The position numbers and the translations under genes are program-made. From UBA5794 sp963714375 (lineage in GTDB: Bacteria > Actinomycetota > Acidimicrobiia > Spongiisociales > UBA5794), in assembly GCA_963714375.1 (NCBI GenBank), contig CAVQOG010000008.1, positions 620,001-684,000 on the forward strand: a DNA stretch of 64,000 nucleotides. The letters run 5' to 3'. The notes under the pieces are model-generated. The model searched no databases. It had not been told where the DNA came from and saw only the letters and a list, made by a program, of their open reading frames with translations. Below are positions 43,570-51,665 of this stretch, one piece after another (the stretch's first letter is position 1; each line of letters opens with the position of its first letter).

Positions 43570-45011
43570 CATATGTGCCTGATTGATACTTGTGGTGGGT
43601 GTTGCGGTGTTTCGTAGCATCTGAAGGGTGCCTGCTGGTTGTCTCTCTATGTGCCTGCCGCCTTGCGGGTTGGCTTTCTAACGAAGTGTCGACCAGCGGG
43701 TGTCCTTGCTGGGATGTGGCTCGAAAGAGGCGAGAACACAATCGACCCGAATCAGGATTGCCCATCCCGGTTTCACCGTCTATGAGAAAGGCATTGCTAT
43801 GACGATGATTGGAATCGATCCACACAAAGCAACCCACACCGCGGTTGCTGTTGATGACAACGAGCAGGTGATCGGCGAGTTCACGCTCGACGCCTCGACC
43901 GAACAGATAGCGCATCTCACGACGTGGGCTTCGATGTTCACTGAACGCCAGTGGGCGGTTGAGTCCGCCAATGGGCTCGGCTATCTGATTGGGCGCCAAC
44001 TCGTGTCAGCTGGTGAGACGGTGTTTGATGTGCCACCGGTGCTCGCATCACGAGTCCGGTTGATGGGATCAGGCAGATCGCAAAAGAACGACCCGAACGA
44101 TGCCCGTTCGGTAGCGATTGCAGCGTTGCGTTCCGACCGTCTCGCCGTGGTGGAACGTGATGATCATGTGACGGTGTTGCGTCTGTTGGTGAAACGGCAT
44201 CGTGACATGGCCCAGCTCCGCAACAAGCACTGCTCGCGTCTCCACGCCCTTCTCATCGAAGTTGAGGCGGGCGGAATCGAGGGAAAGATCAGTGTCACCA
44301 AGGCCTCCCAGCTGCTCGACCGTATCAGCGTTGGTGACGAGGCGACCCGGTATCGGGTCCTGGTTGCCAGAGAAGTCGCAGACGACATTGCGTATCTCGA
44401 TGCGAAACTCGCTGCGTCCAAGAAACGGATCGCAGCAGCCGTTGAAGCGTCCGGGACATCGTTGACCGACATTGTCGGGATTGGGCCGATCGGTGCAGCA
44501 ACCATCATCGGATACACCAAAGACGTGTCCCGGTTCCCAACTAAAGACCACTACGCCACCTACAACGCCACGGCACCCATCGAAGCATCCTCAGGAGGTC
44601 ACACCAGGCACCGGTTGAACCCTCGTGGGAACCGTGTCTTGAACCATGCCATCCACATTGCAGCCGTCACACAGTTGCGACACGACACAAACGGGCGTGC
44701 CTACTACGACAAGAAGATCGCCGAAGGCAAAACGTCGAAAGAAGCGATCCGGGCATTGAAACGACGCATCTCAAACGCCGTCTACCAAAAGCTCGCAGCC
44801 GACAACAACCACCGATAGAAAAAACGGGGTCCGGGAGGACAATCAGGAAACGTCTCTTAAGCCTGCGTGACCAGCTCTCCATCCTGAACGGCTGGCTCTT
44901 CGGATCGGTCACTCCCGAACCCTGACCACAACGCTAAAACCAACCGCGGCACCTGTCCAGCGGATCACACAAACACGCCCAAAAACATCCACTTGACACA
45001 AAGAGGCTTCG
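43570..45011 (+). mobile_element. IS110-family insertion sequence, copy 1
   Basis: A 1442-bp element that matches 50173-51614 at every position compared, including both non-coding ends. The boundaries are where the two copies' flanks diverge. It has a 229-bp left non-coding region, a 340-codon transposase and a 193-bp right non-coding region. There are no terminal inverted repeats, as expected for IS110. The left region has small hairpins (43658-43668, 43693-43712). Confidence 0.9.
43799..44818 (+). CDS. IS110-family DEDD transposase
   Basis: A 340-residue transposase with a RuvC-like N-terminal domain (MIGIDPHKATHTAVAV; WAVESANGLGYLI; KNDPNDARSVAIAAL supply the DEDD residues). A coiled-coil linker follows, then the C-terminal Tnp_20 domain with GIGPIGAATIIGY and the serine in APIEASSGGHTRHRL. 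The ATG at 43799 is preceded by AGAAAGG; a longer frame from 43700 runs into the left end and is rejected. It is identical in translation to the copy at 50402-51421. Confidence 0.93.
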   Translation: MTMIGIDPHKATHTAVAVDDNEQVIGEFTLDASTEQIAHLTTWASMFTERQWAVESANGLGYLIGRQLVSAGETVFDVPPVLASRVRLMGSGRSQKNDPNDARSVAIAALRSDRLAVVERDDHVTVLRLLVKRHRDMAQLRNKHCSRLHALLIEVEAGGIEGKISVTKASQLLDRISVGDEATRYRVLVAREVADDIAYLDAKLAASKKRIAAAVEASGTSLTDIVGIGPIGAATIIGYTKDVSRFPTKDHYATYNATAPIEASSGGHTRHRLNPRGNRVLNHAIHIAAVTQLRHDTNGRAYYDKKIAEGKTSKEAIRALKRRISNAVYQKLAADNNHR

Positions 45012-45080
45012 TTATGCGTGGCTGCGGGGCGTTCCAAAGTTTCCACCGACGCATGGAGAACCGAGGTGTAGGTTTGCATC

Positions 45081-45572
45081 GTGAGCAGCGAGAAACCCCG
45101 GGCAGGTATAGGCATCGGGATAGTGGTAGTTGTGGGGGTTGTGCTCGGCGTGTTGTTTCTTGTTCCCTTCGTCGATGGCACATTCTCGGACGAAGTAGCG
45201 AGGCTATCGAATCCCGACGTCGCGATTGAGACGACGTTCAGCGGCGACGGAACCAGCGGCACATTCACTGCAACCGGCGTGCCAATATGCGACGCCGGTG
45301 ACGTAACTCGGCAGGATTCCGGAACCAGCGCCACGCACTCATGGTACGAGGACGAGTATCAGTGCAGCGGCGGCAACAATGCGTTCATCCTGCGGGGCGA
45401 GCTGCCGCTCGATCCTGGCACCGCTGGAGAACCCGAATCGCTTCATGGAACGTGGCTGATAGCGAGCGGTAGAGACGACTACGGGAACCTCAAAGGCAAC
45501 GGGACATCAATGGTGACACTCGGACCACCGCGAATCGACTTCTACACCGGAACAGCCACCAACGGCGGCTAG
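45081..45572 (+). CDS. Membrane-anchored exported protein of unknown function
   Basis: A 163-residue protein. An N-terminal helix (IGIGIVVVVGVVLGVLFLVPF) acts as signal anchor. The exported part is beta-rich, Gly/Thr/Ser-rich, and has two Cys pairs' worth of residues (PICDAG, YQCSGG). TAGGTT at 45069-45074 ends 6 nt before the GTG start, supporting this start and leaderless expression. It begins 69 nt past the IS110 right end, inside the island next to tRNA-Arg. No family recognised. Confidence 0.6.
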   Translation: MSSEKPRAGIGIGIVVVVGVVLGVLFLVPFVDGTFSDEVARLSNPDVAIETTFSGDGTSGTFTATGVPICDAGDVTRQDSGTSATHSWYEDEYQCSGGNNAFILRGELPLDPGTAGEPESLHGTWLIASGRDDYGNLKGNGTSMVTLGPPRIDFYTGTATNGG

Positions 45573-45785
45573 CCGGTTCGACCATCAACAAGGTGAGGCA
45601 ACGAGCTCACAATCGGCACTATGCGTGAGCCAGCGGGCGCGCATAACCGGCATTGTGGGCGGCTCTCGGCGTGCGCTGCCGGGGCTGAAGGGGCCCCTTA
45701 TTGAGCACATAACTCGCAGTTCACGGTCGTGTGATACGCCTGTTCCACGGGGTTCCAGCCTGATGGTTCAGCGCTGAGGTCGAAA

Positions 45786-45826
45786 GGTTTAGGAAACCGG
45801 TGCTCCATCCCCTGAGCTACGAGGGC
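45786..45826 (-). repeat. Partial tRNA-Arg copy (attachment-site-like)
   Basis: These 41 nt match tRNA-Arg 43427-43467 with one mismatch. The copy runs from the tRNA 5' end through the anticodon loop and stops in the anticodon stem. A decayed tyrosine integrase lies 26 nt beyond. The pair fits an integration event at the anticodon loop, with the remnant as the old chromosomal 5' half. Confidence 0.75.
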
Positions 45827-45852
45827 AAATTACTACGAAACCCTTGGTATGT

Positions 45853-46230
45853 CTATCTTTCTGGCCATTTCGGACAGGTCAGAAATACGCTCCAAATCGG
45901 GTTTGGACCGCACCTAGGCCACACTCCAATGAGCATCACCGATTCTACGAGACACCCGAGGTCATCTTCGAGGAGATGTGTGTACCGATCGAAAGTGATC
46001 TGCGCCAAGGATTGACCGAGGATTCTTTGCACTGCTTGGACACTCGCGCCAGCTGAAATCCGCATGACTGGCGGCTGTGTCTTGCAGGTCATGTGGCACC
46101 AGATCACCAAGCTGAGTTCAGCCACAGCGGGCTTCCACACTATCCGCAAGTAGTCCGGTGAACAGAGCTGCTGGCCGATTGTGTTGAACCGCACGAGGGA
46201 TTGGTCGTGGCCGCTGGCACACGTTGGTCG
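45853..46230 (-). pseudogene. Tyrosine recombinase (integrase) remnant
   Basis: The minus-strand translation shows an integrase C-terminus in pieces. VWKPAVAEL and, in a shifted frame, LVPHDLQDTAASHA correspond to the HxLRH box; then in the first frame RISAGASVQAVQRILGQ and FDRYTHLLEDDL give the final box with the catalytic Tyr. A frameshift separates the boxes, the box Arg is Gln, and the N-terminal domains are missing. It sits beside the partial tRNA-Arg, as integrase genes sit beside attP. Confidence 0.72.
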
Positions 46231-46232
46231 AG

Positions 46233-47090
46233 CTACGTTGCTCGGTCGATCTCGCCTATCAGACCGTTCACCCGAGTAATGGCAACGCCTAGATCCGCTA
46301 TGTAGAAGCCGGTGTCGTCTACCAGGTTTGCCCACAGCCTGGGCCAAGTCGACTGCGCCGAAACAACAGGTGGCCAAGGATGGGTCGCTCGGTGTGAGAA
46401 CACGTCGAGGCATGCCTGTTTCACGCTCACGAGACTCAGATCAGGTGACAGATCCTCGATCAGTACAAGGTCCATGAGATCGCTCACCCGATCATTGATC
46501 TGGACTCCGCCGAGTGGATCCGTGCACGCGTGGAGCTTCTCTGCGATCTGATATCTGAGGCTGAGGCATGGGATCGATTTCGGTGTCTTGAGCCCTACGA
46601 CATCGAGGGGTATCGATGTGACGAGTTCGACTTCTGTCATGTGTGTTGTTACGACTTCGAGTGGAACGGTGGTGAACGGCTTGCCGAGATATGTCAGCTT
46701 GACCGTGATCCTTTGGCCCGAAACGTTCCCCCAGGGGATCGTGAGTGGTTCGGGATCGAGCACGCGGCCGTGGAACCCGGACCAGCCTGATTCCACACGC
46801 GTTGCGAGGGTCTTGTGGATGTCCGCGAGCATGCCGCGGTAGGCAAGGTCGATGTCGCGGGATGCCCTGGCGGCTGATTCGTAGCGAAGCTCAAGTGCAG
46901 ATCCTCCCTTGACCGCGAACAGGGATTCACCTTGTGTGCCGCGGGTATCGTCGAGCATCGCGGCAATTGCGACAAGCGCGATGCGGCGTTGGATTCGAGC
47001 TACGGATTCGGAGGAGTCGGCGGCCCACTCTCCGATCCTTCGTTGAAGTCCCTGGACGCTTCCAGCGGGATTTGGGTGAACGGTGCTCAT
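46233..47090 (-). CDS. AbiEii-type nucleotidyltransferase toxin
   Basis: A 285-residue nucleotidyltransferase of the AbiEii/AbiGii family (DUF1814). The catalytic motifs FAVKGGSALELRY and SRDIDLAY are intact, as is the downstream CLSLRYQIAEKLHA Lys/His helix. In characterised type IV systems the toxin stops growth and the pair can block phage. It overlaps the antitoxin gene by 4 nt (ATGA), with antitoxin first. Confidence 0.88.
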   Translation of the reverse strand: MSTVHPNPAGSVQGLQRRIGEWAADSSESVARIQRRIALVAIAAMLDDTRGTQGESLFAVKGGSALELRYESAARASRDIDLAYRGMLADIHKTLATRVESGWSGFHGRVLDPEPLTIPWGNVSGQRITVKLTYLGKPFTTVPLEVVTTHMTEVELVTSIPLDVVGLKTPKSIPCLSLRYQIAEKLHACTDPLGGVQINDRVSDLMDLVLIEDLSPDLSLVSVKQACLDVFSHRATHPWPPVVSAQSTWPRLWANLVDDTGFYIADLGVAITRVNGLIGEIDRAT

Positions 47091-47644
47091 GTGGCGTCGA
47101 CCTTGTGGACGATCTGGTCGCGAACGCGCATCTCGGTTTCGCGGCCGAAGAGGTGTCGGTCGCGAGCCGCCCGGATCGCCTGACCGACAAACCGGCCTTG
47201 GAGTCCACTGTTGGCTGCCTCGACGATGGCGCGTTCTGGAGTCACGACTGGAATGTCATCCACATGATCGATGTCAACCGGGTCGAGGTCTCGTGTCCAT
47301 ATTCTGTACGTTTCTCCGCCTTTGCGCCTGGGGCGGTAGGGCGGTGGTACCGTGACATCGATCTTGTTTGGGTTGACGTCTGCGAGGTTCCATAGAGCAA
47401 GGGCGGATTGGTGGGATATGACTCCTCGGCCATCTGCCCACAAGGCTGCACGCATCAACTCGTCATGCTCACGATGCGGGAACGAAGCAAGTCGGTACAA
47501 GCCATGGGCGTGGCGTTCAAGTTTGCCTCGTTGCTTCAACTTTCGCAGTTCCACCGGTGCGATGCCCAGTTCCTGGGCGTTGCGCGTCGTCACATACCCT
47601 CTCTGGTGGGCGGCGACCTCAAGGAGGCGTTCAAGAGATGTCAT
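47087..47644 (-). CDS. AbiEi-type antitoxin/autorepressor
   Basis: A 185-residue protein. The N-terminal winged helix (GYVTTRNAQELGI, LRKLKQRGKLERHAHGLYRL) is the AbiEi_4 DNA-binding domain. The rest, with ISHQSALALWNLADVNP and TPERAIVEAANSGLQG, is the AbiEi C-terminal antitoxin domain. TACTGT (47657-47652) ends 7 nt before the ATG, so the transcript is probably leaderless. That hexamer lies inside one of two repeated GTAC-containing operators. Confidence 0.88.
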   Translation of the reverse strand: MTSLERLLEVAAHQRGYVTTRNAQELGIAPVELRKLKQRGKLERHAHGLYRLASFPHREHDELMRAALWADGRGVISHQSALALWNLADVNPNKIDVTVPPPYRPRRKGGETYRIWTRDLDPVDIDHVDDIPVVTPERAIVEAANSGLQGRFVGQAIRAARDRHLFGRETEMRVRDQIVHKVDAT

Positions 47645-47651
47645 GTGTAGA

Positions 47652-47725
47652 ACAGTACCAAAACAGTACGGTTATGCAAGGTTGTATGTCTGTCATCTGT
47701 AAAAACGTACCGTAATGGTACGGTT
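47652..47725 (-). promoter_or_regulatory. AbiE promoter with two repeated operators
   Basis: Two 19-nt sites, GTACCAAAACAGTACGGTT (47655-47673) and GTACCGTAATGGTACGGTT (47707-47725), are direct repeats that each contain an inverted GTAC pair. They are 52 bp apart, about five helical turns. The first covers the -10. AbiEi proteins are known to bind repeats in their own promoter and repress it. Confidence 0.75.
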
Positions 47726-47745
47726 CGTAGCATCGGGAATGCTCG

Positions 47746-47960
47746 TTGGGTTGTGGCGGTCTATCGGCAGCTGATCGCCGACGCGCAACGACACAGCTTG
47801 GAATCCAAGGTGTTACTCGCCATCGGCGGGTTCGTACCACCCGACCCGATGACAAAGCGCAACGGCCCCCGGATCTGGTAGATCGCGACTTCACGGCAGA
47901 TCACCCGAATCGTTTGTGGGTTGTTGATCACCTTCGACCAGAGTGCACGACGGGCCGTGG
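47746..47960 (+). pseudogene. IS3-family transposase (orfB) fragment
   Basis: The frame contains GVTRHRRVRTTRPDD, then RPPDLVDRDFTADHPNRLWV-VD, the boundary between the HTH region and the DDE domain of IS3 OrfB proteins. It ends just after the first catalytic Asp region. Neither the rest of the DDE domain nor orfA is present. It is a small relic between the AbiE promoter and the GNAT gene. Confidence 0.75.
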
Positions 47961-48005
47961 AAGTCATGTCGCAACCCTAGAGAAGCGACGCACTCGTGTT
48001 CGCCG

Positions 48006-48725
48006 TTATGGGCGGTCGGTTATCAGCTCTGATAGCGAGCTGAGTTGCTTGCCAGCGTGGTCGAAGTTCTCCGGTGCGATCCACGCTTCCATAGCTTGCT
48101 TGATCAGTGGCCATCTGTCGATGGTGATGGCGTACCAAGCCGTGTCTCGGCTTCGACCCTTGTAGTGCGTGGCCATCCGAAACGTGCCTTCGTACAGATA
48201 TCCGAGTCGATCGGCCGCCCTGCGAGACGGAGTGTTGAGGTCGTCGCACTTCCATTCGACCCTTCTGTACCCCGACTCGAAAGCATGCTTGAGGAGGAGA
48301 TACTGAGCCTCGGTTGCTGCGGTCGTGCGTTGAAGCTGGGGTGAGTACACGATGGACCCGATCTCGATGGCACCGTCGTGTGGCTGGATGCGAAGGTATG
48401 CGAGAAACCCGACGAGGCCCTCGGTCGTCTCGATCACGAAGGCTCGCCAGTCCGGGCGAGCTGTGATCCTCTGAAACTCCAATGCGAGATCATCGATTGA
48501 ATCGAAGGGACCAAACGACATGTATGTCCACAGGTCCCCGGCGTTGTGAATGGCCGGGTGAACCATTGGCGCGTGAATCGGTTCCAGAGGGATCAGTCGC
48601 ACGTTGTCGCCTTCAAGAATGACATGAGGAATCATTCCGGGCGGTTTCCAGGATCCGAGATCGTCACCAATGGGTTGACCGAATTCGTTGAGACGTCCCA
48701 CGCCGAGCAGTATGCCAGATTCCAT
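48006..48725 (-). CDS. GNAT acetyltransferase, RimJ/RimL type
   Basis: A 239-residue acetyltransferase. It begins with NEFGQPIGDDLGSWKPP, common in this subgroup, followed by the GNAT fold (VRLIPLEPIHAPMV; AIEIGSIVYSPQLQRTTAATEA with the CoA-binding loop; RRVEWKCDDLNTPSRRAADRLGY). The acceptor is unknown, though relatives modify protein N-termini or small amines. The start is uncertain; ATG 48725 is chosen over a longer frame to 48866. Confidence 0.8.
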   Translation of the reverse strand: MESGILLGVGRLNEFGQPIGDDLGSWKPPGMIPHVILEGDNVRLIPLEPIHAPMVHPAIHNAGDLWTYMSFGPFDSIDDLALEFQRITARPDWRAFVIETTEGLVGFLAYLRIQPHDGAIEIGSIVYSPQLQRTTAATEAQYLLLKHAFESGYRRVEWKCDDLNTPSRRAADRLGYLYEGTFRMATHYKGRSRDTAWYAITIDRWPLIKQAMEAWIAPENFDHAGKQLSSLSELITDRP

Positions 48726-48890
48726 CTGTGCGGCGCCCGTCCGCTCCTGCATGAGCACTCGCTGTCCGGATTCGAACAGAAGCGGGCACCGATCGGACAT
48801 GTCACGAGCGGCTTGGTCCGGGCTGCGGTTCCATCGGAGGTGGCAGCCCGACGACTCCGTGTCCAATGAACAACACCTACCGTGTGGCCC

Positions 48891-49604
48891 ATGACCCCAC
48901 GCCTATTGGCAGTGACCTTCGACGCACAAGACGTATCCGGAGTGGCCCGGTTCTGGGCAACCATGCTCGGCCGAGAAATCGTCGAGCACTCGGGCGGCCT
49001 GCTTCTACCGGGCGACGACACCCGGCTTGGCCTCCGGTTCGCTCTGACTCCCACGGACGAGGGCTCGCGCAATCCCACGCACCTCCACCTCACCAGCACG
49101 AGCAGAGCCGAGCAGGGTCGGACGGTGGCGATGGCCCTCGACTTGGGTGCCCGCCATCTCGATGTTGGGCAAAGCCCTGAAGAGGGGCACGTCGTCCTGG
49201 CTGATCCCAACCGCAGCGCGTTCTGCGTGATCGAACCGCGGAACAACTACCTCGCCGGGTGTGGATTCTTGGGAGAACTCGCCTGCGACGGCACCCGGGA
49301 GGTCGGCCTGTTCTGGAGGGATGCTCTGGGCTGGCCCCTTGTGTGGGACCAAGACCAAGAAACCGCAATCCAATCACCTCTTGGCGGTACCAAGGTCGCA
49401 TGGGGAGGCACGCCTGTCACCTCGCGTGGGTGGAGGAACACCCACCGCTTCTACCTTGTGGCTTCTGACCGCAGGAGAGACGGTCTGGAACGGGAGGTCG
49501 AGCGCTTGGTCTCGCTCGGCGCCACTCGGCGTTTTATTGGCGATGACGGAAGCATCTTTCTCGCCGACACGGACGGCAACGAATTCCAGATCGGCAGCCG
49601 ATAG
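48891..49604 (+). CDS. VOC-family (glyoxalase-like) protein
   Basis: A 237-residue protein with two vicinal-oxygen-chelate modules (about 1-110 and 120-237). Patterns include VTFDAQDVSGVARFWATMLG, HLHLTST and ADPNRSAFCVIEP in the first, and FWRDALGWPLVWDQDQETA and DTDGNEFQIGSR in the second. Such proteins are dioxygenases, lyases or drug-binding proteins; the role is unknown. ATG 48891 is chosen because TACCGT (48878-48883) ends 7 nt upstream. Confidence 0.8.
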   Translation: MTPRLLAVTFDAQDVSGVARFWATMLGREIVEHSGGLLLPGDDTRLGLRFALTPTDEGSRNPTHLHLTSTSRAEQGRTVAMALDLGARHLDVGQSPEEGHVVLADPNRSAFCVIEPRNNYLAGCGFLGELACDGTREVGLFWRDALGWPLVWDQDQETAIQSPLGGTKVAWGGTPVTSRGWRNTHRFYLVASDRRRDGLEREVERLVSLGATRRFIGDDGSIFLADTDGNEFQIGSR

Positions 49605-49750
49605 GTTCGCCGGGATCGACCGTTCCATGCTGTAAGAGTTCGCATCGGGGACCCGTTCAGATCCGACCATTTGGAGCGCCAACCGACGAATCCATGAGTC
49701 CCGATAGGTGCGGATACAATCGCCCTGCCAAGAACCCCTAGGAGGTCGCT

Positions 49751-50146
49751 TTGGGCAAGTATGTTGTTGATGTCGGGGTCGTATTGCAGGTTCTCGCCTC
49801 GAACGGGGATCTATCAACCGATCACGAGCTGCTTGCCCCCACCCTGCTCCGTTCGCAGGTTCTGAACTCGCTCTTCATGGACGTACAAGCAGGATCGCTG
49901 TCCGACGAGGAGGGAAAGAGACGCTTGGATCGGTTCGCCCGTATGAAGATCAGGTATCTCGGAGACAAGGTTCTCAGACGACGCGCGTGGCAGGTTGCCG
50001 AAGAGCTGAGTTGGGAATCAACAGACACTGCTGAGTACGTGGCGCTGACCCAACTCCAGGCAGATGCATTCATCACCATGGATAGAACCCTCGCTCGGGG
50101 CCTTCAGGGTGTGGTCGATATCGCACCCTTGTCCACAATCACATGA
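49751..50146 (+). CDS. PIN-domain ribonuclease (VapC-like)
   Basis: A 131-residue PIN-fold protein. The Asp in YVVDVGVVLQVL and the C-terminal DAFITMDRTLARGL match the acidic metal-binding ends of the fold. The second position expected to be Glu is less clear (SQVLNSL has Gln). The TTG start has AGGAGG upstream, and TACAAT lies at 49715-49720. No VapB-like antitoxin gene is visible on either side. The IS110 copy begins 27 nt downstream, so a partner may have been lost or the gene is an orphan. Confidence 0.72.
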   Translation: MGKYVVDVGVVLQVLASNGDLSTDHELLAPTLLRSQVLNSLFMDVQAGSLSDEEGKRRLDRFARMKIRYLGDKVLRRRAWQVAEELSWESTDTAEYVALTQLQADAFITMDRTLARGLQGVVDIAPLSTIT

Positions 50147-50172
50147 ACCCACGGCGCAGGATCAACGCCATG

Positions 50173-51614
50173 CATATGTGCCTGATTGATACTTGTGGTG
50201 GGTGTTGCGGTGTTTCGTAGCATCTGAAGGGTGCCTGCTGGTTGTCTCTCTATGTGCCTGCCGCCTTGCGGGTTGGCTTTCTAACGAAGTGTCGACCAGC
50301 GGGTGTCCTTGCTGGGATGTGGCTCGAAAGAGGCGAGAACACAATCGACCCGAATCAGGATTGCCCATCCCGGTTTCACCGTCTATGAGAAAGGCATTGC
50401 TATGACGATGATTGGAATCGATCCACACAAAGCAACCCACACCGCGGTTGCTGTTGATGACAACGAGCAGGTGATCGGCGAGTTCACGCTCGACGCCTCG
50501 ACCGAACAGATAGCGCATCTCACGACGTGGGCTTCGATGTTCACTGAACGCCAGTGGGCGGTTGAGTCCGCCAATGGGCTCGGCTATCTGATTGGGCGCC
50601 AACTCGTGTCAGCTGGTGAGACGGTGTTTGATGTGCCACCGGTGCTCGCATCACGAGTCCGGTTGATGGGATCAGGCAGATCGCAAAAGAACGACCCGAA
50701 CGATGCCCGTTCGGTAGCGATTGCAGCGTTGCGTTCCGACCGTCTCGCCGTGGTGGAACGTGATGATCATGTGACGGTGTTGCGTCTGTTGGTGAAACGG
50801 CATCGTGACATGGCCCAGCTCCGCAACAAGCACTGCTCGCGTCTCCACGCCCTTCTCATCGAAGTTGAGGCGGGCGGAATCGAGGGAAAGATCAGTGTCA
50901 CCAAGGCCTCCCAGCTGCTCGACCGTATCAGCGTTGGTGACGAGGCGACCCGGTATCGGGTCCTGGTTGCCAGAGAAGTCGCAGACGACATTGCGTATCT
51001 CGATGCGAAACTCGCTGCGTCCAAGAAACGGATCGCAGCAGCCGTTGAAGCGTCCGGGACATCGTTGACCGACATTGTCGGGATTGGGCCGATCGGTGCA
51101 GCAACCATCATCGGATACACCAAAGACGTGTCCCGGTTCCCAACTAAAGACCACTACGCCACCTACAACGCCACGGCACCCATCGAAGCATCCTCAGGAG
51201 GTCACACCAGGCACCGGTTGAACCCTCGTGGGAACCGTGTCTTGAACCATGCCATCCACATTGCAGCCGTCACACAGTTGCGACACGACACAAACGGGCG
51301 TGCCTACTACGACAAGAAGATCGCCGAAGGCAAAACGTCGAAAGAAGCGATCCGGGCATTGAAACGACGCATCTCAAACGCCGTCTACCAAAAGCTCGCA
51401 GCCGACAACAACCACCGATAGAAAAAACGGGGTCCGGGAGGACAATCAGGAAACGTCTCTTAAGCCTGCGTGACCAGCTCTCCATCCTGAACGGCTGGCT
51501 CTTCGGATCGGTCACTCCCGAACCCTGACCACAACGCTAAAACCAACCGCGGCACCTGTCCAGCGGATCACACAAACACGCCCAAAAACATCCACTTGAC
51601 ACAAAGAGGCTTCG
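50173..51614 (+). mobile_element. IS110-family insertion sequence, copy 2
   Basis: A 1442-bp element matching copy 1 (43570-45011), same orientation, 6603 bp apart. Flanking CGCCATG occurs on both sides (50166-50172; 51613-51619), but the right copy's CG is shared with copy 1, so this is weak evidence for a target duplication. Near-identity points to very recent transposition. Confidence 0.9.
50402..51421 (+). CDS. IS110-family DEDD transposase
   Basis: A 340-residue transposase identical in translation to the one at 43799-44818, with an intact DEDD domain and Tnp_20 C-terminus. It is expected to be active. Non-coding regions on both sides are retained and could encode the bridge RNA that IS110 recombinases use. 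Confidence 0.93.
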   Translation: MTMIGIDPHKATHTAVAVDDNEQVIGEFTLDASTEQIAHLTTWASMFTERQWAVESANGLGYLIGRQLVSAGETVFDVPPVLASRVRLMGSGRSQKNDPNDARSVAIAALRSDRLAVVERDDHVTVLRLLVKRHRDMAQLRNKHCSRLHALLIEVEAGGIEGKISVTKASQLLDRISVGDEATRYRVLVAREVADDIAYLDAKLAASKKRIAAAVEASGTSLTDIVGIGPIGAATIIGYTKDVSRFPTKDHYATYNATAPIEASSGGHTRHRLNPRGNRVLNHAIHIAAVTQLRHDTNGRAYYDKKIAEGKTSKEAIRALKRRISNAVYQKLAADNNHR

Positions 51615-51665
51615 CCATGTGCAATCGTGGTGCCTGGTCCGCTACCGAGGAGATGAGAGGAAGCC

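Noticed and set aside
43590..43802. Short frames in the IS110 left end as genes
   Set aside because: They cover the non-coding end where structured RNA is expected and are identical in both copies only because the element is.
43570..51614. Compound transposon mobilising the 5.2-kb segment
   Set aside because: IS110 elements do not normally mobilise flanking DNA as compound units, and no outer target duplication is seen; recombination between copies is the safer view.
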